Shown here piece by piece: positions 7,781 to 16,629 of a stretch of DNA of 64,000 nt (its first letter is position 1; every line of letters begins with the position of its first letter). The DNA comes from Luteimicrobium subarcticum (GTDB lineage Bacteria > Actinomycetota > Actinomycetes > Actinomycetales > Cellulomonadaceae). The stretch lies in contig NZ_PGTZ01000006.1 in NCBI RefSeq assembly GCF_002798015.1, forward strand, positions 248,001 through 312,000, read 5' to 3'. The notes beneath the pieces are model-generated. The model was not told the origin of the DNA and searched no databases. It was given only the letters and a program-made list of their open reading frames with translations. The translations under genes and the position numbers were made by a program.

Positions 7781-9148
7781 ATGATCCCCGGCCGTGACGG
7801 CGCGACCGAGCGCACCCGCTACCTGCCCTCGCAGTCCACCGCTCTCCTGACGGACAAGTACGAGCTCACGATGCTCCAGGCGGCCCTCGCCGACGGGTCG
7901 GCCGCCCGGCACTGCGTCTTCGAGGTGTTCACGCGCCGGCTCCCGGCCGGACGACGGTACGGCGTGCTTGCCGGGACCGGCAGGTTCCTCGAGGCGCTCG
8001 CCGGGTTCCGCTTCGACGACGACGTGCTGTCCTGGCTGTCGCGCGACCACGTCGTGGACGCGCGCACCGTCGACTTCCTCGCGTCGTACCGGTTCACGGG
8101 GAACGTGGCCGGGTACGCCGAGGGCGAGGTCTACTTCCCCGGCTCTCCCCTGCTCACGGTCGAGGGCACGTTCGCCGAGGCGGTCCTCCTGGAGACGCTG
8201 GCCCTGTCGATCCTCAACTACGACTCGGCCGTCGCCGGCGCGGCGTCCCGCATGACGAGCGCGGCCGTCGACCGGCCGTGCCTCGAGATGGGTTCCCGCC
8301 GCGCGCACGAGCAGGCCGCGGTCGCCGCCGCTCGCGCGGCGGTCGTCGCGGGCTTCGCCGGGACGTCCAACCTCGAGGCCGGACGCCGCTACGGCCTGCC
8401 CGCCATCGGGACGGCCGCCCACGCCTTCACGCTCCTGCACGACGACGAGGAGGCCGCGTTCGCGAGCCAGGTCGCTGCGCTCGGGCCCGGCACGACCCTG
8501 CTCGTCGACACGTACGACGTCCGGCGCGGCGTCGAACGGGCCGTCGCCGCCGCGGGCACCGGCCTCGGCGCGGTCCGCCTCGACTCGGGAGACCTCATGG
8601 GGCTCGCCGTCGAGGTGCGCCGCCAGCTCGACGGGCTCGGCGCGACCGGCACGAAGATCGTCGTGACGTCCGACCTCGACGAGCACGCCATCGCGGCGCT
8701 CGCCGCCGCACCCGTCGACACGTACGGCGTCGGGACGTCGTTGGTCACCGGCTCCGGAGCACCGACCTGTGGCATGGTCTACAAGCTCGTCGCGCGCGAA
8801 GCGGCGAGCGGTCGCCTGGAGCCCGTCGCGAAGGCGTCGACGCTCAAGACGTCCACGGGTGGCCGCAAGGTCGCCGGACGCCGCCTCGACCAGGACGGGC
8901 GCGGCCTCGAGGAGGTCGTCGCGACCGGCGCCGACCTGTCGCTGCGGTCGTGGCAGCCGCCCGAGGACGCACGACCCCTCCAGGTGCAGCACGTCATGGA
9001 CGGCGCCGTCGACACCCGGTGGGTCGGCGCGAGCGGCGTGCAGGCCGCGGTGCGACGCCACGCCGCATCCCGCGACGAGCTGCCCCGCGGCGCGCGCCGC
9101 CTGTCCGCCGGTGACCCGGCCCTGCCCACCTCGTACATCACCGTCTGA
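7781..9148 (+). CDS. pncB: Nicotinate phosphoribosyltransferase
   Basis: A 455-residue enzyme that joins nicotinate to PRPP in the Preiss-Handler route of NAD salvage. Conserved parts are LLTDKYELTML, the EMGSRRAHEQAA box, GFAGTSNLEAG, GTAAHAF and LDSGDL, followed by SDLDE and GVGTSLVTG. ATG 7781 is preferred over GTG 7763 because TACCGT (7769-7774) forms a -10 box six bases before it and would overlap the longer version. It ends five bases from the convergent helicase gene. Confidence 0.94.
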   Translation: MIPGRDGATERTRYLPSQSTALLTDKYELTMLQAALADGSAARHCVFEVFTRRLPAGRRYGVLAGTGRFLEALAGFRFDDDVLSWLSRDHVVDARTVDFLASYRFTGNVAGYAEGEVYFPGSPLLTVEGTFAEAVLLETLALSILNYDSAVAGAASRMTSAAVDRPCLEMGSRRAHEQAAVAAARAAVVAGFAGTSNLEAGRRYGLPAIGTAAHAFTLLHDDEEAAFASQVAALGPGTTLLVDTYDVRRGVERAVAAAGTGLGAVRLDSGDLMGLAVEVRRQLDGLGATGTKIVVTSDLDEHAIAALAAAPVDTYGVGTSLVTGSGAPTCGMVYKLVAREAASGRLEPVAKASTLKTSTGGRKVAGRRLDQDGRGLEEVVATGADLSLRSWQPPEDARPLQVQHVMDGAVDTRWVGASGVQAAVRRHAASRDELPRGARRLSAGDPALPTSYITV

Positions 9149-9153
9149 CCACG

Positions 9154-10995
9154 TCAGCGCTTCCCGACGAACCAGCCCCGGACGAGGTCGACCCGCGCCT
9201 CGAGCTGCGTGGACGTCGCCTGCGGAACCTCGGGGCCCCCGCAGCGCCGTCGGAGCTCGTGGTGCACCGAACCGTGCGGCTGGCCCGACCGCCGCGCCCA
9301 CGCCGACACGAGCTTCTGGAGCTCCTTGCGCAGCTCTCCGGCGCGCCGGTGCTCGGCCTCCGGGTCCGGTCCTGCAGCCCGCTGTCCGACCTGCGCCGCC
9401 TGCCGCTCGCGCAGCAGGGTCGTGACCTGGTCGGCGTCGAGCAGACCGGGCAGCCCCAAGAAGTCGAGCTCCTCGGCCGAGCCGACGTCGGCACCCGTGC
9501 CGAACTCGCCCCCGTCGAACAGGACGCGGTCGAACGTCGCCTGCGCCTCGAGCGCCTTGAACGTGCCCTCCAGCCCGTCCGGCCCGACTGCGTCGGGGCC
9601 CGAGCGGTCCTCGTTCGCCTGTGCGACGAGCGCGTCCTCCGGGGCGAACAGGTTCCCCTCCTCCTCGGCCGTCTGCGGACGGTCGAGGGCATGGTCGCGC
9701 TCCTCCTCCATCCCGTTCGCGAGCGCGAGGAGCTGCGGGACGCTCGGCAGGAAGATCGACGCCGTCTCCCCCCGGCGCCGGGCGCGCACGTAGCGCCCCA
9801 CCGCCTGGGCGAAGAACAGCGGCGTCGACGTGCTCGTCGCGTACACGCCCACGGCGAGACGCGGGACGTCGACGCCCTCCGACACCATGCGGACGGCGAC
9901 CATCCAGCGCTGCGTTCCGGCGGAGAAGTCGTCGATGCGGCTCGACGCGCCGTCGTCGTCGGACAGCACGACGGTGGGCGCCTCGCCCGTGATGCGACGC
10001 AGGTGCGCGGCGTACGCGCGCGCGTCCGACTGGTCGGACGCGATGACCAGCCCACCCGCGTCCGGGACGGCCCGCCGCACCTCGGACAGGCGCGTGTCGG
10101 CAGCCTGCAGCACCGACGGCACCCACTCCCCCTCCGGGTCGAGCGCGGTGCGCCACGCCTGCGCCGTCATGTCCTTGGTGAGCGCCTCGCCGAGACGCGC
10201 GCTCACCTCGTCGCCCGAGCGGGTGCGCCACCGCATGTTGCCCGAGTAGGACAGGAAGATCACGGGCCGCACGACGTGGTCGCGCAGCGCGCTCCCGTAC
10301 CCGTAGGTGTAGTCGGCGACGGACCGGCGGATGCCGTCCGGGCCGCGGTCGTAGCGCACGAACGGGATCGCGGACGTGTCCGACCGGAACGGCGTGCCGG
10401 TGAGCGCCAGGCGGCGGGTCGCGCCCTCGAACGCCTCACGGACCGCGTCGCCCCACGACAGGGCGTCGCCGCCGTGGTGCACCTCGTCGAGGATGACGAG
10501 CGTGGGAGCCGCCTCCGTGCGCGCACGGTGCAGCGCCGGTTTGCTCGCGACCTGCGCGTACGTCAGCGCGACGCCGTCGTAGTGCGTGCCGTGGCGACCC
10601 TGCGCGTTCTTGAAGCTCGGGTCGATCTTGATGCCCACGCGCGCGGCCGCGTCGGCCCACTGGTGCTTGAGGTGCTCGGTGGGCGCGACTACCGTGACCC
10701 GGCGCACCGTGCCGCGCTCGAGAAGCTCGGTCGCGATGCGCAGCGCGAACGTCGTCTTGCCGGCGCCGGGTGTGGCGACGGCGAGGAAGTCCCGCGGGGC
10801 GCTGCGCTGGTACAGGTCGACGGCCTCGGCCTGCCACGCGCGGAGCTTCGACGCGGTACCCCAGGGGGCACGCCGCGGGTAGGCCGGCGAGAGGTGCTCG
10901 GCGGCAGCGGTCGACGCCGCGTGCGGGCCTGCGGCGAAGAGCGACGGCTGAGAGGAGGACGGGGGGGCGGTGGGACGGGAGGATTCGCGCGCCAT
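9154..10995 (-). CDS. DEAD/DEAH-box superfamily 2 helicase
   Basis: A 613-residue SF2 helicase. Walker A is ATPGAGKT (residues 74-81), the Walker B/DEAH-type motif is LDEVHHGG, motif III is LTGTPFR, and the C-terminal half has the EGVDVPRLAVGVYAT and QAVGRYVRAR motifs. The first 45 residues and last 150 are outside the motor and highly charged. No nuclease domain is seen. ATG overlaps the DUF3039 stop by one base, so the two are co-translated. The nucleic-acid substrate is unknown. Confidence 0.88.
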   Translation of the reverse strand: MARESSRPTAPPSSSQPSLFAAGPHAASTAAAEHLSPAYPRRAPWGTASKLRAWQAEAVDLYQRSAPRDFLAVATPGAGKTTFALRIATELLERGTVRRVTVVAPTEHLKHQWADAAARVGIKIDPSFKNAQGRHGTHYDGVALTYAQVASKPALHRARTEAAPTLVILDEVHHGGDALSWGDAVREAFEGATRRLALTGTPFRSDTSAIPFVRYDRGPDGIRRSVADYTYGYGSALRDHVVRPVIFLSYSGNMRWRTRSGDEVSARLGEALTKDMTAQAWRTALDPEGEWVPSVLQAADTRLSEVRRAVPDAGGLVIASDQSDARAYAAHLRRITGEAPTVVLSDDDGASSRIDDFSAGTQRWMVAVRMVSEGVDVPRLAVGVYATSTSTPLFFAQAVGRYVRARRRGETASIFLPSVPQLLALANGMEEERDHALDRPQTAEEEGNLFAPEDALVAQANEDRSGPDAVGPDGLEGTFKALEAQATFDRVLFDGGEFGTGADVGSAEELDFLGLPGLLDADQVTTLLRERQAAQVGQRAAGPDPEAEHRRAGELRKELQKLVSAWARRSGQPHGSVHHELRRRCGGPEVPQATSTQLEARVDLVRGWFVGKR

Positions 10996-11309
10996 CACTT
11001 GCCGGAGTCGCCCTCGCCGTCCTGCGGAGCGCGCAGCCCGTCGTAGATCTCCTTGCAGGTGGGGCAGACCGGGAACTTGTTCGGGTCGCGGCCCGGCACC
11101 CAGACCTTGCCACAGAGCGCGATGACCGGGTTGCCCGTCATCGCCGACTCCATGATCTTCTCCTTGCGCACGTAGTGCGCGAAGCGCTCGTGGTCGCCCG
11201 GCTCGGTGAGCTCCTGGGTCTCCTCGCGCTCGAGGACCGCGGTGGACGAGCCGCCGTCCGGGTCGGCGTGCGGTGCCGGGGAGGACGGGCTGGAGAGCGG
11301 TTCGGTCAT
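10995..11309 (-). CDS. DUF3039 small zinc-ribbon-like protein
   Basis: A 104-residue protein with an acidic Ser/Pro-rich N-terminus and a conserved C-terminal half: HERFAHYVRKEKI, SAMTGNPVIALCGKVWVP and FPVCPTCKEIYD. Three cysteines (one in ALCGK, two in CPTC) could bind zinc. ATG 11309 sits six bases after a TAGGAT -10 box (11316-11321). It is the first gene of a two-gene unit with the helicase; coupling suggests a shared nucleic-acid role, which is inference. Confidence 0.82.
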   Translation of the reverse strand: MTEPLSSPSSPAPHADPDGGSSTAVLEREETQELTEPGDHERFAHYVRKEKIMESAMTGNPVIALCGKVWVPGRDPNKFPVCPTCKEIYDGLRAPQDGEGDSGK

Positions 11310-11337
11310 GCCTCGATCCTACGTGCCGGTGACGACA

Positions 11338-11371
11338 CGACGCCCCCGCCGCAGGTGCGGCGGGGGCGTCG
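11338..11371 (-). terminator. Terminator of the second sugar-binding protein gene
   Basis: A 15-bp perfect stem (11338-11352 with 11357-11371) with an AGGT loop, 39 bases past the stop of the binding-protein gene at 11411. Confidence 0.82.
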
Positions 11372-11410
11372 GAACGGATCGGCCAGAGGCCGACGAGGGG
11401 TGCGAGGCAC

Positions 11411-12838
11411 TCAGCCGTCCGCCTTCGTCGGCGCGTTGAGGATCTTCTCGATCTGCGCGTCGAGGTCGGCCGCGATCTTCGTGACGTCGCCACCCTTCGC
11501 GATCTTCTGGAAGGCGTCGTCGAGCACCTTCGAGTCCTCGACGTCCCTCCAGTTGGGCGCCGCAGGCGTCGACACAGCCTCGAGCGCCGACTTGGCCGCC
11601 TCGAGCGAGGTCGCGTCCTGCGGGAGGTGCACCGACGACGAGATGCGTCCCGGGATCATGGCCTGGACGGCGAGGAGGTCCTGGAACCCCTGCGACGTCA
11701 TGATCTTGAGCGCCTCGTACGCCAGCTGCTGGTGCTCCGACTTCGCCGGGATCGCGAAGTTCGACCCGCCCGCGAACGTCTTCGCCACGGTGCCGGGCGT
11801 CAGACCCGGCATCGCGAACGCCTTGACCTCCTTCGCGTGGCCGTTCGGGCAGACCGAGTCGACGTACTTCGGGTCCTTGGCGATGTCCTCGGCGTTGGTC
11901 TTCTTGAGGGTCTCCACGGACGTCTGCATGGCCGGACCGAGGCTCACGTCGCCGGGCAGGTAGCCGACCTTGCCCGCGCAGAACTGGTACCGGTTCGCCG
12001 GGACCTCTCCGAGGTCGGCGTTGGTGGTCTCGTCCGTGTTCGCGGGGGCCACCGTGTCGTTGTTGGCCTCCTGGAAGGCCTGCTGGAACTGCTTGAGGCC
12101 CCGGATGCTGTCGGCGGTCGAGAAACCCGCCTTCCACGACCCGTCGTCCTGCTGCTGGGCGATGTAGCCGCCGTTGGTGTAGACGAAGGCGATGTCGTCG
12201 TGCCAGTCGCGACCGGGCAGGAACAGGCCGGCGTAGTCGACCTTGCGGAGCGCCGTCCCGTTGTGGACGAGGTCGCCCAACGTGGCGGGGTTGGTCAGCG
12301 TGACGTCCTTCGAGTCGTACCAGACGACGCGCGCTCCGGCGTAGAACGGAGCGGCGTAGAACTTGCCGTCGTACGTCCCACTCTGCACGAGGCCCTTGAG
12401 GAGGTCGGCCCCGCCGAGGTCGTCGAACTTGCCGGTGATGTCCGTGAGGACGCCCTGTGACGAGTACGTCGGCACGTCGGTGTTCCCGAGCTCGATCACG
12501 TCGGGCACGGTGCCCTCGCCCTTGACGACGGACTTCTCGTAGTCGTCCGTGCGGGTCGGCCAGGTGGTGTTGGCGAACGTCAGGGTGTTGCCGGGGAACT
12601 GCGTCTCGAAGGTCGCCTTGAGGTAGTCCATCGCGGGCTGCTCCGCAGGCGCGGGCGAGATGAACGACACGACGATGTTCTGCCCGGTGGGGAGCTTGGC
12701 GGCGGCCTTGTCCCCCGTGTCGGCGTCGGAGCTGCCGGAGCAGCCCGCGAGGACGAGCGCCGCCGCGGTGGCGGTCGCGAACAGGGGCAGTGCCACGCGT
12801 CGGGTGCGACGCGTGCGCGTGGTGAAGGAGGAGTTCAC
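11411..12838 (-). CDS. Extracellular sugar-binding lipoprotein (ABC transporter, second binder)
   Basis: A 475-residue family-1 solute-binding lipoprotein. The signal is Arg-rich, followed by LVLAGC with the lipidated Cys33. The mature part shows the DVIELGNTDVPTYSSQG and YAAPFYAGARVVWYD segments found in sugar binders. It lies after nagB but behind a hairpin terminator and has its own GAGAGG ribosome-binding site before the GTG, so it is probably expressed separately. No permease follows it, so it may be an alternative binder for the permeases at 14.7-16.6 kb. The ligand is inferred from context (amino sugar or chito-oligosaccharide). Confidence 0.85.
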   Translation of the reverse strand: MNSSFTTRTRRTRRVALPLFATATAAALVLAGCSGSSDADTGDKAAAKLPTGQNIVVSFISPAPAEQPAMDYLKATFETQFPGNTLTFANTTWPTRTDDYEKSVVKGEGTVPDVIELGNTDVPTYSSQGVLTDITGKFDDLGGADLLKGLVQSGTYDGKFYAAPFYAGARVVWYDSKDVTLTNPATLGDLVHNGTALRKVDYAGLFLPGRDWHDDIAFVYTNGGYIAQQQDDGSWKAGFSTADSIRGLKQFQQAFQEANNDTVAPANTDETTNADLGEVPANRYQFCAGKVGYLPGDVSLGPAMQTSVETLKKTNAEDIAKDPKYVDSVCPNGHAKEVKAFAMPGLTPGTVAKTFAGGSNFAIPAKSEHQQLAYEALKIMTSQGFQDLLAVQAMIPGRISSSVHLPQDATSLEAAKSALEAVSTPAAPNWRDVEDSKVLDDAFQKIAKGGDVTKIAADLDAQIEKILNAPTKADG

Positions 12839-12871
12839 CGTGGGGTCCTCTCGGTACTGCTCGGTCGAGCG

Positions 12872-12899
12872 GTGCCGGCGCGCTCGCGCGCGCCGGCAC
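12872..12899 (-). terminator. Terminator after nagB
   Basis: An 11-12 bp stem (12872-12882 with 12889-12899) in the 88-bp gap between nagB and the following binding-protein gene. Confidence 0.7.
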
Positions 12900-12926
12900 G
12901 GTGTGCGGTGGGGTCGTCCCCTGGGA

Positions 12927-13709
12927 TCAGAGGCCCTGCCAGCCGGGCTTGGACGCGTAGGTCTGGCGGTAGTAGTCGGCGAGCTGCAGACGGCTTGCCG
13001 CGGCGTCGTCCACGAGGACGGTCGCGTGCGGGTGCAGCTGCATGACGGTAGCAGGCCAGAGGGCCGAGATGGCGCCCTCGGCGAGCTGGTGGACAGCCTC
13101 GGCCTTGCCCTTGCCCGTGGCGAGCAGGACCAGGTGCTTCGCGGACATGATCGTCGCGAGGCCCTGCGTGAGGCAGTGCCGCGGCACCTGCTCGATGTCG
13201 TCGTCGAAGAAGCGCGCGTTGTCCTCGCGGGTCTGCGCCGTGAGCGTCTTGATGCGGGTGCGCGACGCCAGCGACGAGCCCGGCTCGTTGAACGCGATGT
13301 GGCCGTCCGTGCCGATCCCGAGGATCTGCAGGTCGACACCGCCGGCGTCCACGATCGCCTGCTCGTACGCCGCACAGGCGGCGGGCAGGTCGTCGGCGAG
13401 GCCGTCGGGGCCCTGGACCGCGTCGGGCGCGAAGTCCACCCGCGACGCGATCTCCGTCTCGATGACGTTCCGGTACCGCTCGGGGTGCTCGGCGGGCAGG
13501 CCGACGTACTCGTCGAGCATGAACGCACGCGTCTGCGCGAACGAGAGGCCGTCCTGGGTGTGCCGGCGAGCCAGCTCGTCGTACACCTTGAGCGGGCTCG
13601 ATCCCGTCGCGAGACCGATCACGGCCTCCGGCTTCGAGCGGACGAGCCCCTCGATGGCATCGGCCGCGATGCGGGCGAGCTCCTCTGCGGGAGCGATGAC
13701 GATCTCCAT
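12927..13709 (-). CDS. nagB: Glucosamine-6-phosphate deaminase
   Basis: A 260-residue enzyme that turns glucosamine-6-phosphate into fructose-6-phosphate and ammonia. Diagnostic parts are GLATGSSPLKVYDEL, FMLDEYVGLP, LGIGTDGHIAFNEPGS and the SAKHLVLLATGKGKA segment. Length matches the 260-residue Gram-positive type. It is two bases behind the ROK kinase gene and so is in one operon with the uptake system. It marks the locus as amino-sugar catabolic. Confidence 0.95.
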   Translation of the reverse strand: MEIVIAPAEELARIAADAIEGLVRSKPEAVIGLATGSSPLKVYDELARRHTQDGLSFAQTRAFMLDEYVGLPAEHPERYRNVIETEIASRVDFAPDAVQGPDGLADDLPAACAAYEQAIVDAGGVDLQILGIGTDGHIAFNEPGSSLASRTRIKTLTAQTREDNARFFDDDIEQVPRHCLTQGLATIMSAKHLVLLATGKGKAEAVHQLAEGAISALWPATVMQLHPHATVLVDDAAASRLQLADYYRQTYASKPGWQGL

Positions 13710-13711
13710 GT

Positions 13712-14692
13712 TCAGTCCTTCCGAAGTCCGGCCAGGGCGGCGCCCACGGCAGCGATCGGCACGTCGTTCGGCGCGAGCGACACCCGGTCACCGATCTTCA
13801 GGCTCGCGAGGAACGCCGAGCTGCGCGCCTGCACCTCGAGGTGCTCCCGGAGGAGCTCGAGGAGCTGCGGCCCGAGACCTGTGACGCCACCACCGATCAC
13901 GACGCGCTCCACGTCGTACGAGAGCGTGATGATCCGCACGACGTCAGCGAGCGCTGCGCCGAAGTCCGCGCGGATCTCCCGCGCGAGCTCGTCACCGGCA
14001 GCAGCCGCCGCGAAGATCTCCAAGGGAGCGGGGACGTCGCCCGACGACGGCCACCGCCGCGCCAGGCCCGACCCGCTCGCGTAGAGCTCCACGCAGCCGC
14101 GCTGGCCGCAGGCGCACACCGGCCCGTCGGGCCGGATCGGGATGTGCCCGACCTCGCCCGCGGCACCGCTCGCACCCCGGCGCAGCTCACCGTTGATGAC
14201 GATACCGGCAGCCATGCCGGTGCCGAGCGCCAGGTAGGCGAGGTCGTCCGAGCCGGGGCCGAGCGCGTACGAGGCCCCGAGGGCCGCGACGTTGAGGTCG
14301 TTGTCGACGCTCACCGTGGGCCCGCAGAGCTCGTCCGTGATCCGGGCGGCGAGAGGGAAGCTCTCGCCGGGGATGCCGAGGTTCACCGCGTGGTTCACGG
14401 AGCCGGTCAGCGGGTCCACGAGACCGGGGACACCGACGCCCACCGAACCGATGGCCGTGACTCCGATGCCGGCGTCGGAGGCGAGCTGCTGCACCACGTC
14501 CGTGGCGGAACGGACGACACCGTCCCCACCGCGGACCGTCGGGAGGCGGACGGACCGCAGGACGGTTCCGTCCGCGTCGAGCAGGACACCGAGGACTTTC
14601 GTCCCACCGATGTCCAGCCCGACCGCGAACGTCGTCGTCCCCGGGTCCCCCGCCTCGGTGTCGAGTGTCTCGATCGAGGCAGAGTTGGTCAC
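13712..14692 (-). CDS. ROK-family sugar kinase (probable amino-sugar kinase)
   Basis: A 326-residue ROK kinase. The ATP motif is FAVGLDIGGTKVLGV near residue 22, the catalytic region is VSVDNDLNVAALG, and the zinc-binding CACGQRGCVELYASGSGL is intact. It lacks an N-terminal DNA-binding domain, unlike the ROK gene at 18-19 kb, so it is an enzyme. Together with nagB the likely substrate is N-acetylglucosamine or glucosamine; glucose cannot be excluded. The GTG at 14692 lies just after the permease stop. Confidence 0.88.
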   Translation of the reverse strand: MTNSASIETLDTEAGDPGTTTFAVGLDIGGTKVLGVLLDADGTVLRSVRLPTVRGGDGVVRSATDVVQQLASDAGIGVTAIGSVGVGVPGLVDPLTGSVNHAVNLGIPGESFPLAARITDELCGPTVSVDNDLNVAALGASYALGPGSDDLAYLALGTGMAAGIVINGELRRGASGAAGEVGHIPIRPDGPVCACGQRGCVELYASGSGLARRWPSSGDVPAPLEIFAAAAAGDELAREIRADFGAALADVVRIITLSYDVERVVIGGGVTGLGPQLLELLREHLEVQARSSAFLASLKIGDRVSLAPNDVPIAAVGAALAGLRKD

Positions 14693-14693
14693 G

Positions 14694-15596
14694 TCAGCCC
14701 TTCACCGCGCCGGCCGACATGCCGGAGACCAGCTTGCGCTGGATGAGCAGGAAGAAGATCACCACGGGCAGGGAGAACAGCACCGAGGCGGCCATCTGCG
14801 CCGCGTAGTTCGTCGCCTGGTTCGGCACGGAGAACGACGCGAGCCACAGCGGCAGCGTGTACATCGACTGGTCCTTCATGAACACGTACGCCGTCAGGTA
14901 GTCGTTCCACGCGGCGATGAACGCGAAGATGCTGGTCGAGATGACGCCCGGAGCGACGAGAGGGAACCAGATCTTCCACAGGATGGTCCACGTCTTGGCG
15001 CCGTCGACCTGCGCTGCCTCCTCCATCTCCTTGGGGATGGCGACGAAGAAGCCTCGCATGACCCAGATGGAGAACGGCAGCGTGGCTGCGACGTACGCCA
15101 GGATCAGACCGAGGTAGCTGCCGAGCAGGCCCAGGCGGTTGAACACGAGGAACTGCGGGATGAGCAGCGCCGCGGCGGGGAGCATCTGGACGGCGAGGAT
15201 CGCGACGAGGATCGGTCGCCGGCTCTTGAAGCGGAACCTGGACAGAGCAGCCGACGCGAAGAAGGCGAGCCCGATCGCGAGGATCAGGGTACCCAGCACC
15301 ACGATGACGGAGTTCCGCAGGTTGATGAGGAAGTCCGTCTTCGTGACCGCGGTGACGTAGTTCTGGAAGGTCGGATGCTTCGGGAGAAACTGCGGGGTGA
15401 GGTTGCTGACGTCGCCGAGCGGCTTGAACGACGTGTTCAGCATCCAGTAGACCGGGAACACCCAGATGAGCGACACGATCCCGGCGATGATGTTCGTGCC
15501 GGTGTTGTGACGGCGTCGGCGCCGGCGCGGCGCGACAGGGGGACGCTCGGCGGAGTCGACCGCGCCGAGCGGCGCGGCGGTGGAGGTGGCGGTCAC
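14694..15596 (-). CDS. Sugar ABC transporter permease (MalG type)
   Basis: A 300-residue inner-membrane permease with about six helices. The N-terminal 35 residues are basic and Arg-rich. The EAA loop reads EMEEAAQVDGAKTWTILWKI, which would contact the shared ATPase. The GTG start overlaps the preceding permease stop by four bases. It forms a heterodimer with that permease. No ATPase gene is in the operon; a multitask MsiK-like ATPase elsewhere is usual for actinobacterial sugar importers. Confidence 0.9.
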   Translation of the reverse strand: MTATSTAAPLGAVDSAERPPVAPRRRRRRHNTGTNIIAGIVSLIWVFPVYWMLNTSFKPLGDVSNLTPQFLPKHPTFQNYVTAVTKTDFLINLRNSVIVVLGTLILAIGLAFFASAALSRFRFKSRRPILVAILAVQMLPAAALLIPQFLVFNRLGLLGSYLGLILAYVAATLPFSIWVMRGFFVAIPKEMEEAAQVDGAKTWTILWKIWFPLVAPGVISTSIFAFIAAWNDYLTAYVFMKDQSMYTLPLWLASFSVPNQATNYAAQMAASVLFSLPVVIFFLLIQRKLVSGMSAGAVKG

Positions 15597-16576
15597 AGGT
15601 CCTCCCCGGAACGGAGCAGTCGGCGGATGTAGAAGCCGGTGAAGATCATCAACAGGATGGTGGTCACGACAGCGGTGGCCGATCCGAGTCCGATCTTGAA
15701 GCCGACGAACGCCTGCTTGAAGTTCCAGACGCCGAGCGTGGACGTGGTGTCGTCCGGACCACCCTGCGTGAGCAGCCAGATCTGGTTGAAGACGTTGAAG
15801 TCCCAGATGATCGACAAGATGGAGATGAGCAGCAGCGTCGGGGCCAGGAACCGGATGGTGATCGCGAAGTAGATGCGACGCTCGGAGGCACCGTCGAGGC
15901 GCGCGGCCTCGTAGTAGGCCGGGTCGACCTGGCTCTGCGCCGCGTAGAGCGTGAGTGCGATGAACGGGACGGCCTGCCACACCACGAGCAGCCAGATCAT
16001 CGTGAAGCCCAGCCAGGTGTTCTGCGCCCAGTTGGTCTGGGTCATGTCACCGAAGACGTGCAGCTGCGTCAGGAACCAGTTGAGGATTCCGTACCCGGGC
16101 TGGAACAGCCAGTTCCAGACCTGGGACGACGCGACGTTCGGCATCGCCCACGCAAAGATCAGCACGACGGTCAGCACGTAGCGCATCACCGTCGACGCAC
16201 GGACCAGCACGTTCGAGAGGAACATCCCGATGATCACGCTGCCGAGCACCATCGCCGCCGTGAAGACGACGGTCCGCGCAAGAGCGGCCCAGAAGTCGGC
16301 ATCCTGGAAGATCTCGGTGTAGTTGTCGAACCCGACGCTCTGATAGGCACCGGTGAACAGCGTGCGCTGGTTGGTGTTGGTGAAAGACGTGTAGACCAGG
16401 TAGACGATCGGGACGACCGTCAGCAGGACCATCACAAGCCCTGCAGGACTTACCAGAGCCCAGGGAGCGATCGACGCTCCGTTCTTGCGGCGAGAGCCAC
16501 GCGGCTGCCGTGGCGCGATGAGCGCCACGGCAGCCGTGCCCTCGCCTGCGGACTCGTCCGCAGTCGGGGTGTTCAT
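15593..16576 (-). CDS. Sugar ABC transporter permease (MalF type)
   Basis: A 327-residue permease with about six helices after a 35-residue polar N-terminus. The first helix is ALVSPAGLVMVLLTVVPIVY and the EAA loop is YYEAARLDGASERRIYFAI. It pairs with the downstream permease, overlapping it by four bases. The start is ATG 16576, 53 bp after the binding-protein stop. Confidence 0.9.
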   Translation of the reverse strand: MNTPTADESAGEGTAAVALIAPRQPRGSRRKNGASIAPWALVSPAGLVMVLLTVVPIVYLVYTSFTNTNQRTLFTGAYQSVGFDNYTEIFQDADFWAALARTVVFTAAMVLGSVIIGMFLSNVLVRASTVMRYVLTVVLIFAWAMPNVASSQVWNWLFQPGYGILNWFLTQLHVFGDMTQTNWAQNTWLGFTMIWLLVVWQAVPFIALTLYAAQSQVDPAYYEAARLDGASERRIYFAITIRFLAPTLLLISILSIIWDFNVFNQIWLLTQGGPDDTTSTLGVWNFKQAFVGFKIGLGSATAVVTTILLMIFTGFYIRRLLRSGEDL

Positions 16577-16629
16577 CGGGTTCTCCTACTGGGTCGCCCC
16601 GCAGGGGACCCGATCGGTGGTGCGGACGA

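Noticed and set aside
7700-10231. An 843-codon minus-strand open frame over pncB
   Set aside because: Shadow of pncB and the helicase; no recognisable sequence.
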